Shown here one piece after another: positions 17,189 to 26,744 of a stretch of 64,000 nucleotides of DNA; the stretch's first letter is position 1, and each line of letters begins with the position of its first letter. The notes beneath the pieces are model-generated. The model had not been told where the DNA came from. It saw only the letters and a program-made list of their open reading frames with translations, and did no database searches. The stretch comes from Bacillota bacterium (GTDB taxonomy: Bacteria; Bacillota; Clostridia; Lachnospirales; Lachnospiraceae). The position numbers and the translations under genes were made by a program. Where the stretch lies: NCBI GenBank assembly GCA_023436065.1, contig JAEZKU010000015.1, forward strand, positions 1 through 64,000, given 5' to 3'.

Positions 17189-18354
17189 GAAATCCGTTAG
17201 CAAAAACAGTTGTGACTATGCCGCCTTCAGGAATACGTAAATTTTTTGATATCGTCAGCGAGATGAAGGATGCGATCTCTCTGGGTGTTGGTGAGCCTGA
17301 TTTTGATACACCCTGGCATATACGTGAGGAAGGCATCTATTCCCTGGAGAAGGGAAGAACCTTCTATACCTCAAATGCAGGTCTGAAGGAATTGAAGGTG
17401 GAGATCAGCAAATATCTGTCGCGCAGATTTCAACTGAATTATGATTATAATAAAGAGGTAATGGTGACCGTTGGAGGGAGCGAGGCAATCGACATCGCTC
17501 TTAGAGCCATGCTTGAACCCGGAGATGAAGTATTGATTCCCCAGCCCTGCTATGTGTCCTATCACCCCTGTACCGTTCTTGCAGGCGGGACGCCGGTTAT
17601 CATAGAGCTTCAGGGGAAGAATGATTTTAAGCTGACAAGGGAAGAGCTACTGGAAGCGATTACCGATAAAACCAAGATTCTGATCCTTGCTTTTCCGAAT
17701 AATCCAACCGGTGCCATCATGAGTCACGAGGACCTTGCCAAGCTGGTGGATGTCATCATAGAGAAGGATCTGATCGTCATATCCGATGAGATTTATTCCG
17801 AGCTTACTTACGGACAAAAGCATGTATCTATCGCGTCCTTTCCCGGAATGAAGGAACGCACCATAGTAATTAACGGTTTCTCAAAATCCTATGCTATGAC
17901 GGGCTGGAGACTGGGTTATGCTGCAGGACCGGCACTGATTCTGGAGCAAATGATCAAGATTCACCAGTTCGCCATCATGTGCGCTCCGACTACCAGCCAG
18001 TATGCAGGACTTGAAGCGGTGAAGAATGGGGATCCCGATGTGGAGATGATGCGGGATGCGTATGATAAAAGACGCAGATATGTGGTACATTCTTTACGTG
18101 CGATGGGACTGGAATGCTTTGAACCTTATGGGGCATTCTATGTGTTTCCATGTATTAAAAGTCTGGGGATGACCTCTGATGAATTTGCAACAAAGTTATT
18201 AATGGAAGAAAAGGTTGCTGTGGTTCCGGGTACGGCCTTCGGTGCCTGCGGAGAAGGTTATCTGCGTATTTCCTATGCGTATTCTATAGAAAATTTGAAA
18301 ATTGCGCTGGAGAGAATGGCAAAATTTGTTGAAAAGTATAGAAAAACGAAATAA
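17185..18354 (+). CDS. Pyridoxal-phosphate aminotransferase, class I/II
   Basis: A 389-residue fold-type I aminotransferase. Visible: GVGEPDFDTP near the N-terminus, FPNNPTGAIM (PLP-site Asn), ISDEIYSEL (PLP-N1 Asp) and SFSKSYAMTGWRLGY with the Schiff-base lysine at about K234; the C-terminal arginine region is GYLRISYA. The family covers aspartate, aromatic and PatA-like aminotransferases; substrate is not set by sequence. Start is TTG, overlapping the upstream Lrp gene by 4 nt, so it is read from the regulator's transcript. Pairing with Lrp suggests an amino-acid substrate. Confidence 0.92.
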   Translation: MRNPLAKTVVTMPPSGIRKFFDIVSEMKDAISLGVGEPDFDTPWHIREEGIYSLEKGRTFYTSNAGLKELKVEISKYLSRRFQLNYDYNKEVMVTVGGSEAIDIALRAMLEPGDEVLIPQPCYVSYHPCTVLAGGTPVIIELQGKNDFKLTREELLEAITDKTKILILAFPNNPTGAIMSHEDLAKLVDVIIEKDLIVISDEIYSELTYGQKHVSIASFPGMKERTIVINGFSKSYAMTGWRLGYAAGPALILEQMIKIHQFAIMCAPTTSQYAGLEAVKNGDPDVEMMRDAYDKRRRYVVHSLRAMGLECFEPYGAFYVFPCIKSLGMTSDEFATKLLMEEKVAVVPGTAFGACGEGYLRISYAYSIENLKIALERMAKFVEKYRKTK

Positions 18355-18366
18355 TTTCGTAAAAGT

Positions 18367-18395
18367 TTGAATTTTAACTATAATTATGATACAAT
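18367..18395 (+). promoter_or_regulatory. Promoter of the CheX-like gene
   Basis: TTGAAT (18367-18372), 17 bp, TACAAT (18390-18395), 28 bp before the ATG at 18424. It lies directly after the aminotransferase stop. Confidence 0.7.
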
Positions 18396-18423
18396 GTTTT
18401 TAAGACACATAGGAGGTGATCGA

Positions 18424-18894
18424 ATGGCAAATGTTAACGCTGACCACATTAATCCGTTTTTATTGGCTTCAACTAAAATACTAAAAGAAATGTGTTTTGT
18501 AGATGCAAAGGTTGGGAAACCATACATTAAAAATCCTGCATTTTTCGATAATACACTTATCATCCTGATTGGATTTACCGGCGAAATGCGCGGTCAGACT
18601 ATGATAGCTTTTGAGAATTCTATTGCTTGTGATATTGCATCTAAGATGATGATGATGCCGGTTCCGGAAATGGACGAATTAGCCAAGAGTGCAATCAGTG
18701 AACTTGGCAACATGATAATGGGGAATACAGCTACCATATTCTCGACAAAGGGTATTGGTATTGACATAACACCACCTACAGTAGGTAATGGAACAGTTAC
18801 ATTCAGTGCAACCTATGCACATAATATCTGTGTACCGCTGATTTATGACGATAACAAGACGATTGAGATTCACATAGCGATTAAAGGTGATTAA
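18424..18894 (+). CDS. CheX-like chemotaxis phosphatase-domain protein
   Basis: A 156-residue single-domain protein of the CheC/CheX/FliY phosphatase superfamily. The conserved helix with E-x2-N is seen as SAISELGNMIMGNTATIFS, and the following ITPPTVGNG fits CheX. CheX dephosphorylates CheY~P. No other chemotaxis gene is in the window, so it may act on a different response regulator. ATG 18424 follows AGGAGGTGATCGA, a near-perfect ribosome site; the longer frame from 18367 covers the promoter. Its stop codon lies inside the terminator hairpin. Confidence 0.85.
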   Translation: MANVNADHINPFLLASTKILKEMCFVDAKVGKPYIKNPAFFDNTLIILIGFTGEMRGQTMIAFENSIACDIASKMMMMPVPEMDELAKSAISELGNMIMGNTATIFSTKGIGIDITPPTVGNGTVTFSATYAHNICVPLIYDDNKTIEIHIAIKGD

Positions 18895-18907
18895 TTCACC
18901 TTTTTTC
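18883..18907 (+). terminator. Terminator overlapping the end of the CheX-like gene
   Basis: AAAGGTGA and TTCACCTTT pair around TTAA (the TAA lies in the loop), followed by a T run. The last codons of the gene form the 5' arm. Confidence 0.85.
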
Positions 18908-18947
18908 TTTGCAGAAAAATAGTAATGGTTGAAATGAGGTTAAAGTA

Positions 18948-19445
18948 ATGAACATTGTGTTATTGGAACCGGAGATTCCGGCAAATACAGGTAATATCGG
19001 CAGAACCTGTGTAGCTACCGGAACCAGACTTCATCTGATCAAACCACTGGGCTTCCGACTGGATGAGAAGGAAATCAGACGTGCGGGGCTGGACTACTGG
19101 AAAGACTTAGACATCACTGTTTATAATAACTATCAGGATTTTCTGGAGAAGAACTCGGGAGCAAAGATCTATATGGCTACGACGAAAGCGCAGCATTCCT
19201 ATACTCATGTTGAGTATGATCCTGACTGCTATATTATGTTTGGAAAGGAAAGTGCAGGAATTCCGGAGGAATTACTGATTGCCAACAAGGAAAATACAAT
19301 CCGTATTCCGATGATCGGAGATATCAGATCCCTGAACCTGGGTAATTCCGTGGCGATCATCCTATATGAAGCCCTGAGGCAGAATAACTTTGAAGGCATG
19401 AGAATGGAAGGGCAGCTGCACCGCTATAAGTGGGAGGAAGTATAG
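18948..19445 (+). CDS. trmL: tRNA (cytidine(34)-2'-O)-methyltransferase
   Basis: A 165-residue SPOUT methyltransferase. The N-terminal NIVLLEPEIPANTGNIGRTC and the C-terminal knot IMFGKESAGIPEEL, IRIPMIGDIRSLNLGNSVAIILYE are diagnostic of TrmL/CspR, which modifies the wobble base of certain tRNA-Leu species. Length and motifs are normal. TGAGGT lies upstream. It stands alone, following the CheX terminator, and converges on the minus-strand phospholipase-like gene. Confidence 0.94.
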   Translation: MNIVLLEPEIPANTGNIGRTCVATGTRLHLIKPLGFRLDEKEIRRAGLDYWKDLDITVYNNYQDFLEKNSGAKIYMATTKAQHSYTHVEYDPDCYIMFGKESAGIPEELLIANKENTIRIPMIGDIRSLNLGNSVAIILYEALRQNNFEGMRMEGQLHRYKWEEV

Positions 19446-19471
19446 GATGGGGCATGTATTAACAAAGGGAC

Positions 19472-19639
19472 GGAAACGCCAGGACTGGGTTGTTTTCCAA
19501 TGCACCTAAATCCGCCCTCCGTGGCGGATTTTCCTTTTGTCGTGAACAATTTATTCTATTAACTGAGAACAGCAGGTACAATGTCGATTACAGCACAATA
19601 TCTACCTCTATCACGGAATAACCCAGTCCTGGCGTTTCC
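19472..19639. repeat. 168 bp element bounded by 20 bp perfect inverted repeats
   Basis: The outer arms (19472-19491 and 19620-19639) are perfectly complementary over 20 bp (GGAAACGCCAGGACTGGGTT on the left). They enclose about 128 bp that include the terminator hairpin at 19508-19531. No ORF lies inside. Size and terminal repeats fit a small non-autonomous mobile element or a large foldback transcript. No flanking target-site duplication is obvious. Confidence 0.6.
19508..19538 (+). terminator. Terminator between trmL and the convergent gene
   Basis: AAATCCGCC and GGCGGATTT form a perfect 9 bp stem around CTCCGT, followed by TCCTTTTG. The AAA start of the 5' arm may also let it act on minus-strand transcripts. 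It lies inside the inverted-repeat element. Confidence 0.75.
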
Positions 19640-19741
19640 TGTTCTGTGAAAATAGTAAATTTACTTTGGTTAATCATTATTTTAGTTTGCTGCCATGATC
19701 CATGTAATTGTTTGATTTCATTGTTCTTTACTTTTGACGTT

Positions 19742-20416
19742 TTATATGTATTCTTCTCTTAGTTTCTGAAGTATTTTTGCGGATGCTTCGCTAACAAAGT
19801 TATCCATCTCTTTTTCACTCAAGCAGTTATATTCACGCTCTATATTACTTCGCATATTGTTATAAAAGTTTGTGATATATACCCTTTTCTTATCAAAAGC
19901 ATCCGTACTGAAGATATCAAGATACTTATTTTCAAAGCCAGTGGCTTTGCGATAGGTAGAATATGCACTGAAGTTTGGGTGCTTTTTTAGATAAAGAAAA
20001 TCAAGGTCATACCAATCCTTTTTCAGTGTCCGGATCCATTCGTTTCTGTCCATATCATATAGTGCCTTGAATTTATACATACTGGGACGGACAATTAGTT
20101 CCGACCACATCATATCAGTGATCAGGTGCGTCAGATAACCGAGATAAAATGATTTCTGTTCAACAGTATATTGTTTTCTTTGTATTGCAGAATAAAACTG
20201 TTCCACATACTCATTGATATGGATATCTTTAAAACCCTCAGCATCCGTAGTTTTGAAATGGGATACATCCCCGCTGGGAATATAAGCGGACCAGTCCTCA
20301 TTGGGAACTCCGCTATCCGGAGCGATATTTCCTACGACAAATTCTTTAGGGGAAAGCTCTGATAGTTCGCTTAATATATTGTCAGCTATACGTAGATGTA
20401 CCATCCAGGAGGCCAT
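19742..20416 (-). CDS. Zinc-dependent phospholipase C-like hydrolase domain protein
   Basis: A 224-residue protein resembling the Zn_dep_PLPC (PF00882) family. Ligand-type residues can be followed in order: HLRIADNIL near the N-terminus, NIAPDSG, VSHFK, and YLGYLTHLITDMMW (H-x3-D). There is no signal peptide, so it is probably cytoplasmic; such proteins are common in Clostridia and their substrate is unknown. I chose ATG 20416 because AAAGGGG lies 7 nt upstream; a TTG at 20449 would add 11 residues. It stands alone, facing trmL. Confidence 0.75.
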   Translation of the reverse strand: MASWMVHLRIADNILSELSELSPKEFVVGNIAPDSGVPNEDWSAYIPSGDVSHFKTTDAEGFKDIHINEYVEQFYSAIQRKQYTVEQKSFYLGYLTHLITDMMWSELIVRPSMYKFKALYDMDRNEWIRTLKKDWYDLDFLYLKKHPNFSAYSTYRKATGFENKYLDIFSTDAFDKKRVYITNFYNNMRSNIEREYNCLSEKEMDNFVSEASAKILQKLREEYI

Positions 20417-20505
20417 GGGGTTACCCCTTTCAATATTATTGTCACTCAAAACGACTCTAGAATCAGATATTAATTAGTAGTGAAATATCATTGGTTTAAT
20501 ATACC

Positions 20506-21573
20506 TTATCTCTGATACTTCATTCCAAAAAGAAAACAGGTTATCTTAAATCTTCTGAGGATTTCATAGGTAAGTATGGTCAGTGGAAAGGTTATTACTA
20601 TGATCAGGATGAACTGGAGCCTTGATGCCTGAACGAGCTTCAAGGTGAAGTAACCCACGATGACCAGGATGGACTGGTGGAAATAGTAGATGGGAAAGGC
20701 AGCCTTTGAAAAGTAATCGGTCAGTTTGTTGGAGTTATTCAGATATTTTCTGCCCCATCCCAGAAAAGCCAGGATGCCGAACCAGGTAATGGCACGCTGT
20801 TCGATATCCCAGAGGAGACTGTATCCATAACCGGCAAAGCTGATCACAAAGCGGAGAAGGAGGGAGCCTACAAACAGATACAGCAACAGAGCCCGATTAT
20901 TTTCGAGCAGCTCTTGTATCCGATCATCACTCAACAGGAAATAGCCGAGTGCAAAGCAGGCGGTAAATTCCGCAAGACTTTTTCCCCCGATCTCAAGAAT
21001 GGGAGCACAGATCAATATAATCAGAAACAGTGGCAGGAGCTTACCAATGGAAAACCTGCCCATATTAATCCTCTTACTGCTTCTATGATACCGGCTCATG
21101 AATGGCAGCATCAACATGGATATCACGAACAGATAAAGGATAAACCATAGATGCCCCGGGGTAAAACCGCCATCCTGACCGGTCAGGTATGTAAAACGTG
21201 TGAAGAAGATCTTATAATGTTCAAAATATCCTCCGGAATAACCATTATAGAAGATATCCGCTATGTAAGATTGTACGGGGATAATCAGTACCAGCCCGGC
21301 AAGCAGGGGGAGAAGCAGCTTGCTTACTCTTTCCTTGGCATAAGCAGCAGCCGTACGACGCTGCATGGCATAATACGAGGAAATGCCGGCGATGGTAAAT
21401 AACAGATACATCCACCAGGGCCATACGATACCCGTGAATTGGCTGGCAAGCTCTGAAGGCTTACCGGTAACATAGAAAAGCTCACCCCAGTTGTTGTAAA
21501 TCATACAGGTATGATACGGAATGAGCAGAAGGATACATATGACTCTGATATTATCGATAAACTTGACTCTCAT
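20506..21573 (-). CDS. Acyltransferase 3 family membrane protein
   Basis: A 355-residue integral membrane protein with about ten spans. The N-terminal FIDNIRVICILLLIPYHTCMI carries the conserved histidine of the acyltransferase-3 (OafA/NolL) family, and FPIYYFHQSILVIVGY near the C-terminus is also typical. Such enzymes transfer acetyl or other acyl groups to surface glycans or small molecules. ATG 21573 follows AAGGAGAGAAGCC; the longer frame from 21594 includes the ribosome site itself. The gene lies 22 nt after the histidine kinase stop on the same strand, so it may belong to that transcript. Confidence 0.88.
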   Translation of the reverse strand: MRVKFIDNIRVICILLLIPYHTCMIYNNWGELFYVTGKPSELASQFTGIVWPWWMYLLFTIAGISSYYAMQRRTAAAYAKERVSKLLLPLLAGLVLIIPVQSYIADIFYNGYSGGYFEHYKIFFTRFTYLTGQDGGFTPGHLWFILYLFVISMLMLPFMSRYHRSSKRINMGRFSIGKLLPLFLIILICAPILEIGGKSLAEFTACFALGYFLLSDDRIQELLENNRALLLYLFVGSLLLRFVISFAGYGYSLLWDIEQRAITWFGILAFLGWGRKYLNNSNKLTDYFSKAAFPIYYFHQSILVIVGYFTLKLVQASRLQFILIIVITFPLTILTYEILRRFKITCFLFGMKYQR

Positions 21574-21595
21574 GGCTTCTCTCCTTTTTAACACT

Positions 21596-23005
21596 CTATT
21601 CAGATGCCTTAGTCAGAGAAAAGATAAATTCTGTGCCTACCCCTTCTGTACTGATGACATTGATATTCTCGTTATGTGCCTGAATGATCTCCTTCGTGAT
21701 GGAAAGGCCAAGACCTGTTCCGCGTTTATCCTTACCACGGGATACGTCCGTCTTATAGAAGCGCTCCCAGATCTTCTTGATGGAGTCCTTCGGAATACCG
21801 ATTCCATAATCCTTTACAGAGACAAATACTTTTTCACCTTTTTCCTCAGTACTTACCTTGATTTTTGAATTGGAATGACTGAACTTAATAGCATTATCAA
21901 TCAGGTTGTAGAGTACCTGCTGTATCTTACCTACATCGGCCTCGACCATTGTTTGCTTGGAGGAGAAGACAAGATTGAGCGTGATCTTCTTCTCACGGCA
22001 GGAGCCTTCAAAGGATTCTGCAGTACGCTTTATGATATTATTGATGTCAAAGGTTGTAATATCAAGGAAGGTTCCGTGGTTCTCAAAGCTATTCAATTCC
22101 AAAAGCCCGGAAGTAAGCTTGGTCAAACGGTCTGTTTCAAAAAGAATGATATTCAGATATTTGTCCTGCATTTCATGTGGAATTGTACCATCCATGATGG
22201 CAGTGGCATAGCCCTTGATGGAGGTCAGAGGAGAGCGGAAGTCATGGGAGATATTTGCCACGAACTTCTTCTGGTAATCGTCCAGCTTACTTAACTCGCC
22301 GGCCATATAGGAGATTGCCGCTCCGAGGTCACGATATTCACTGAGACCCTTGAGGATTAAGGCATAATTATAATTTCCGGAGGAATATTCCTTGGCAGCC
22401 TTCATCAGGTTCTTGAGAGGAACTGCAATAATGTAATAGATATAGACGAAGATGAAGAAAAATAAGGCTAAAAACACCAGGAAACAGATATTGATGACAT
22501 CCATATAGTAGAGGGACTGGAATTCAATATCCTGATGAGAAGTATGGAGTACGACATAGCCGCGAATCCGGGTATTATAGATGATGGGGTGAGTCAGACT
22601 CATCATGGGTTCGGTAAAGACGTCCTTGATGTTGTTGTTCTCTGAGTTCGCCATTTCCATAAAGACCGGATCAATCCTATTGATGTTTCTGCCGGTGGTA
22701 TTATTGGTGGTAGAGGAATCAGCGATGATGTTGCCACTGGAGTTTACAATCCAGACGCGGATTCCCAGAAAGGTTTCGATGGATTTTAACTGAACAGTCA
22801 GATTATTAAGAGACATTGTCTCATCAATAAAGCTTGACATGTACTCGGAATCTATCAGCTTAGCTTCCCTCATCATCTGATCCACTTTATCTTTTTTAAG
22901 CTTTTGAACCAGTAGGTTTGCACCATATGTATTCAGCAGCAGAAAAATCATCACTCCTGAGAGGAGATAACATATCATCAACCTGGACCAAATGGTCTTC
23001 CTCAT
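21596..23005 (-). CDS. Sensor histidine kinase (HAMP-HisKA-HATPase)
   Basis: A 469-residue membrane sensor: TM1 at about 7-29, an extracytoplasmic sensor region (30-165), TM2 at about 168-190, HAMP (about 190-242), HisKA with the phospho-acceptor in NISHDFRSPLTSIKGY (H about 254), and an HATPase domain with N-box LYNLIDNAIKFS, KDYGIGIP and KRGTGLGLSI. ATG 23005 has AAAGGTAGGGA upstream; the longer frame would overlap the preceding regulator gene. It follows the response regulator by 19 nt, giving a typical two-component operon. The stimulus is unknown. Confidence 0.93.
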   Translation of the reverse strand: MRKTIWSRLMICYLLSGVMIFLLLNTYGANLLVQKLKKDKVDQMMREAKLIDSEYMSSFIDETMSLNNLTVQLKSIETFLGIRVWIVNSSGNIIADSSTTNNTTGRNINRIDPVFMEMANSENNNIKDVFTEPMMSLTHPIIYNTRIRGYVVLHTSHQDIEFQSLYYMDVINICFLVFLALFFFIFVYIYYIIAVPLKNLMKAAKEYSSGNYNYALILKGLSEYRDLGAAISYMAGELSKLDDYQKKFVANISHDFRSPLTSIKGYATAIMDGTIPHEMQDKYLNIILFETDRLTKLTSGLLELNSFENHGTFLDITTFDINNIIKRTAESFEGSCREKKITLNLVFSSKQTMVEADVGKIQQVLYNLIDNAIKFSHSNSKIKVSTEEKGEKVFVSVKDYGIGIPKDSIKKIWERFYKTDVSRGKDKRGTGLGLSITKEIIQAHNENINVISTEGVGTEFIFSLTKASE

Positions 23006-23024
23006 GGTGTTCCCTACCTTTCTG

Positions 23025-23747
23025 TTATCGTTTCGCGGCAGTCCTTGCTTCAAACTTATAACCGATGCCCCATACGGTTGCGAGATTCCAATCCTTATGA
23101 TCCTTGATCTTTTCCCTGAGACGTTTGATATGGACATCTACGGTTCTGGTATCTCCGTAATACTCATAACCCCAGATGTGATCTAATAGCTGCTCTCTGG
23201 TAAATACCTGGTTCGGATTGGAAGCCAGGAAATATAAGAGCTCCAATTCCTTTGGCGGCATTTCTACATTTTCACCAAGATATTGGACGGAATAATTACT
23301 TAAATTAATAGTCAGATCCGGATAAACTACAAAATCACCTGTTTGTGCAGGAAGCTCCGGCTCTTCCTTGGCAGCAGGATGAAAACGCCGAAGTACGGCC
23401 CGTACACGGGCTACCAATTCTTTGGAATCGAAGGGCTTAATTACATAGTCATCCGCTCCAAGCTCCAAGCCCAGTACCTTATCAAATATTTCACCCTTTG
23501 CGGAAAGCATGATGATGGGTACGGAAGAGGACTTTCTTATCTCACGGCAAACCTCATACCCGTCAATACCGGGGAGCATCAGATCGAGCAATACGAGATT
23601 AGGCTCATAGGCGGCAAATTCACGGATGGCAGCTTCACCGTCATTTACGATCATGGTATCGAAGCATTCCTTAGTCAGATATAGAGAAATCAGTTCGGCG
23701 ATATTGACATCATCGTCAACGATCAGTATTTTTTGTTTGGCTATCAT
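23025..23747 (-). CDS. OmpR/PhoB-family response regulator
   Basis: A 240-residue regulator: receiver domain (about 5-118) with acidic pocket DDD at 11-13 and phospho-acceptor D55 in LLDLMLPG, K in ADDYVIKPF; then a winged-helix DNA-binding domain (about 140-235, with LELLYFLASNPNQVFTREQLL and DTRTVDVHIKRLREKI). AAGGAGTATGCC precedes the ATG. It is the partner of the histidine kinase that begins 19 nt downstream. It lies 28 nt after mutS2 on the same strand, so readthrough from mutS2 is possible. Confidence 0.94.
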   Translation of the reverse strand: MIAKQKILIVDDDVNIAELISLYLTKECFDTMIVNDGEAAIREFAAYEPNLVLLDLMLPGIDGYEVCREIRKSSSVPIIMLSAKGEIFDKVLGLELGADDYVIKPFDSKELVARVRAVLRRFHPAAKEEPELPAQTGDFVVYPDLTINLSNYSVQYLGENVEMPPKELELLYFLASNPNQVFTREQLLDHIWGYEYYGDTRTVDVHIKRLREKIKDHKDWNLATVWGIGYKFEARTAAKR

Positions 23748-23775
23748 GGCATACTCCTTTCTGTAGTATCTTTGG

Positions 23776-26154
23776 CTACTTAAATTCCACTATAGTTACA
23801 CCCTGGTCCCCTTCTCCGAAAGCTCCGAGACGGAAGGACTTAACGTAATTTAACTTCTTTAAATGGGCATGGATCGCATTGCGCAAGGCTCCGGTCCCGC
23901 GCCCGTGGATAACGGTAACCTGTGGAAGGTGTGCCAGATATGCGTCGTCAAGATATTTATCCAGATCCGAGAGTGCCTCATCCACCGTCTTGCCTATCAG
24001 GTTGATATCGGGGTGGATGTTGGCGGATTTGGACATCTTGATTTTTCCGCTCTGTGTTCTGGTTAGTCCGGGAGCTGTGACAGTCTCTTCTTCAACCAGT
24101 TCGATATCCTTGAGGTTCACAAGGGAACGTAGAATACCCATCTGCACATAGAGATCACCCTTAGCATTCGGCAGAGTGCTTACAGTACCCTTGAGACCCA
24201 GACTGATGACATTCACGGAATCACCCACGCGGAGATTCTTAAAAGAGATAGCCTTTGCCTTCTTTGGTGTATTTTTAGCATTCAGCTTTTCGCTGTCACT
24301 CAGGCGCTCCCTGATGGAATTGCGCTCATTCTCCATATCCTTGATATCTCCGCCCTCCTGAAGCCATTTATTATAGCGGCGGATGCTCTGGTCAGCAAAA
24401 TCCTTAGCTTCCTGAAGTACGGCAGCAGCTTTCTCCTTAGCCTCCCGAAGCAGACGTTCCCTGCTAGCATCCAGGGATTCGTTCTTCTTCGCCAGGTTCT
24501 TCTTCAGCTGCTCTATCTCTTGCTTATATCTTAAGATTTCGTTCTGTTCCTTCTCTATGGTTACCCGGTTGGCTTCCAGGTCACTGATCAGATCCTCGAA
24601 GCTCTTCTCCTGTTCGCCAATCCTCTTCTTTGCATCATCAATAATATAATCCGGAAGGCCGAGCTTTGAAGAGATGGCAAAGGCATTACTCTTACCCGGT
24701 ATACCGATCAGCAGGCGGTAAGTGGGACGAAGTGTCTCGACATCAAATTCACAGCAGGCATTGGACACACCTTCTGTGGAGAGTGCATAGATTTTCAGCT
24801 CACTGTAGTGAGTGGTAGCCATCGTCCTGATATTTCTCCTGTGAAGATGGGACAGTATGGACATGGCAAGTGCTGCACCCTCTGTAGGGTCAGTACCTGC
24901 ACCAAGCTCATCGAAAAGAACCAACGAATTCTGATCTGCCTTCTCCAGAATCTTCACAATGTTCGTCATATGAGAGGAGAAGGTACTGAGACTTTGCTCA
25001 ATGCTTTGCTCATCTCCGATATCAGCATAGACATCTTCGAATATCGTCAGTTCGGAACCGTCAAAGGCAGGTATATGCAGGCCTGCCTGCCCCATGAGGG
25101 TTAACAGACCGACAGTCTTTAAGGTAACGGTCTTACCACCGGTGTTCGGGCCGGTAATGATCAGCATGCTGAAGTCCTTACCCAGCATAATATCAATCGG
25201 GACCACCTTTTTGGCATCAATCAGGGGATGACGACCCTTCTTGATATTTAAGATCCCCTTCTGATTAAAGACAGGTTCAGAGCCCTTCATCTGCTTGGAC
25301 AGTGCTGCTCTGGCAAAGATGAAATCCAGTTCGGTCAGGGTGGCAAAATCATAAGTAAGATTCTCCTCCTGCTCCGCTGCCTGGTTGCTTAAATCTGCCA
25401 GTACCTTCTCGATTTCCTCCTGCTCCTTAATTGCCAACTCCCGAAGCTCATTGTTCAGGCGCACGATAGCCATGGGCTCGATGAACAAAGTTGAGCCGGT
25501 GGAGGATTGATCATGGATCATACCCTGGAACTGGCCCTTATATTCCGCACGTACCGGCAGACAGTATCTGCCGTTACGCTGTGTGATGAGATTGTCCTGA
25601 AGCATGGTTCTCGAAGAGTTCAGGATGGACGAGAGCTCGCTGTGAATCTTATCATTCGCATTCTTGATTGCCCGACGGACACTCTTTAATGCAGGACTGG
25701 CATCATCTGCGATCTCATCCTCGGAGATGATACATCGCTTGATCTCATTATTCAGAGGGGTCAGAGGTTCCAGACCGGCAAAGAACTCCGTCAGAGAATC
25801 CTCAGTCATGTCGCTGCCGTCTTTTCCCGTATAACCTCCATAAGCCTTCAGCCTAAGGACTGCATCGAGGTCGGAGCTGATGTGTAAAAGCTCAACTGCA
25901 CTTAGGGCAGAGCCTACCTTCAGTCTTAGGATGGAGGGGCGGATGTCGTGAATTCCGCCAAAGGATACGCTGCCCTTACGAAGCAGACGGGATAGTGCAT
26001 CCGTGGTTTGCTTCTGGAGCATAGCGATTACTGCCGGATCTGTCTGCGGCAGGAGTCCGGTACATAGCTCACGGCCTGAGGAGGTTCCCGCCAGAGCTGA
26101 TAATTTATCAATAATTTTATTATATTCAAGGGTTAGTAGTGCTTTCTCGTTCAT
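23776..26154 (-). CDS. mutS2: MutS2, Smr-domain endonuclease / ribosome-collision factor
   Basis: A 792-residue protein: MutS core and clamp (about 1-310), ATPase domain with Walker A GPNTGGKT near 333 and LFDELGAGTDPTEGAALA, a long coiled coil (about 510-630), a KOW-like part, and a C-terminal Smr nuclease domain (about 715-792; VTVIHGRGTGALRNAI). MutS2 suppresses homologous recombination and in B. subtilis also splits collided ribosomes. ATG 26154 has AATAGGAA 4 nt upstream and matches the family N-terminus MNEKALLTLEYNKI; an ATG at 26178 would add eight residues. Confidence 0.95.
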   Translation of the reverse strand: MNEKALLTLEYNKIIDKLSALAGTSSGRELCTGLLPQTDPAVIAMLQKQTTDALSRLLRKGSVSFGGIHDIRPSILRLKVGSALSAVELLHISSDLDAVLRLKAYGGYTGKDGSDMTEDSLTEFFAGLEPLTPLNNEIKRCIISEDEIADDASPALKSVRRAIKNANDKIHSELSSILNSSRTMLQDNLITQRNGRYCLPVRAEYKGQFQGMIHDQSSTGSTLFIEPMAIVRLNNELRELAIKEQEEIEKVLADLSNQAAEQEENLTYDFATLTELDFIFARAALSKQMKGSEPVFNQKGILNIKKGRHPLIDAKKVVPIDIMLGKDFSMLIITGPNTGGKTVTLKTVGLLTLMGQAGLHIPAFDGSELTIFEDVYADIGDEQSIEQSLSTFSSHMTNIVKILEKADQNSLVLFDELGAGTDPTEGAALAMSILSHLHRRNIRTMATTHYSELKIYALSTEGVSNACCEFDVETLRPTYRLLIGIPGKSNAFAISSKLGLPDYIIDDAKKRIGEQEKSFEDLISDLEANRVTIEKEQNEILRYKQEIEQLKKNLAKKNESLDASRERLLREAKEKAAAVLQEAKDFADQSIRRYNKWLQEGGDIKDMENERNSIRERLSDSEKLNAKNTPKKAKAISFKNLRVGDSVNVISLGLKGTVSTLPNAKGDLYVQMGILRSLVNLKDIELVEEETVTAPGLTRTQSGKIKMSKSANIHPDINLIGKTVDEALSDLDKYLDDAYLAHLPQVTVIHGRGTGALRNAIHAHLKKLNYVKSFRLGAFGEGDQGVTIVEFK

Positions 26155-26271
26155 TTTCCTATTAGGCCTTTCTTTCATTCTGCTACGTCAAAAGATACTA
26201 TACTTATTTTACCTTAAGTTGTAAAAAAATAAAACTACTAATTCGAGATTAAAGGCAGAGAAACAGGACTT

Positions 26272-26601
26272 CTAGCTCCGCTTCATATTCTTTCTGCCCC
26301 AGTCAGACATCTTATCAAGAATAGGTACAAGGGTCTCACCCTTGGGTGTCAGAGAGTATTCCACCTTCGGAGGAACTTGAGGGTATTCATTACGAAAGAC
26401 AAGCTGCTCAGCCTCCAGCTCCTTCAGTTCCTGTGCCAGCATTTTATGCGTGATGTTCGGTACGGACTTTTTTAATTGGGAATACCTTAAGACACCTTGT
26501 TCAGATAAGGCATAGATAATTAACCATTTCCATTTACCGCCTACGACAGCCAATGTATAGACAATAGGACATCCCTGCTCATTTAGAGGCCAATTCGCCA
26601 T
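26272..26601 (-). CDS. HxlR-family transcriptional regulator
   Basis: A 109-residue winged-helix protein with the HxlR signature: CPIVYTLAVVGGKWKWLIIYAL (the cysteine is often a redox sensor), LRYSQLKKSVPNITHKMLAQELKELE, and PPKVEYSLTPKGETL. It begins at ATG 26601 with AAGGAG about 9 nt upstream; a GTG three codons earlier is too close to the ribosome site. It diverges from a nitroreductase gene, a very common HxlR-target layout, with a structured inverted-repeat element between the two. Confidence 0.93.
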   Translation of the reverse strand: MANWPLNEQGCPIVYTLAVVGGKWKWLIIYALSEQGVLRYSQLKKSVPNITHKMLAQELKELEAEQLVFRNEYPQVPPKVEYSLTPKGETLVPILDKMSDWGRKNMKRS

Positions 26602-26744
26602 AAAATACACTCTCCTTTTGTATAGTATCTCACATTAAAGTGCATACTTCCTTTTTCAATCATATCATATATAATCAATTTGTAAACAAGAATATGTAAA
26701 AAATGTCAGAACAATTATGACATCTTATTAATCATTACTTGGCT

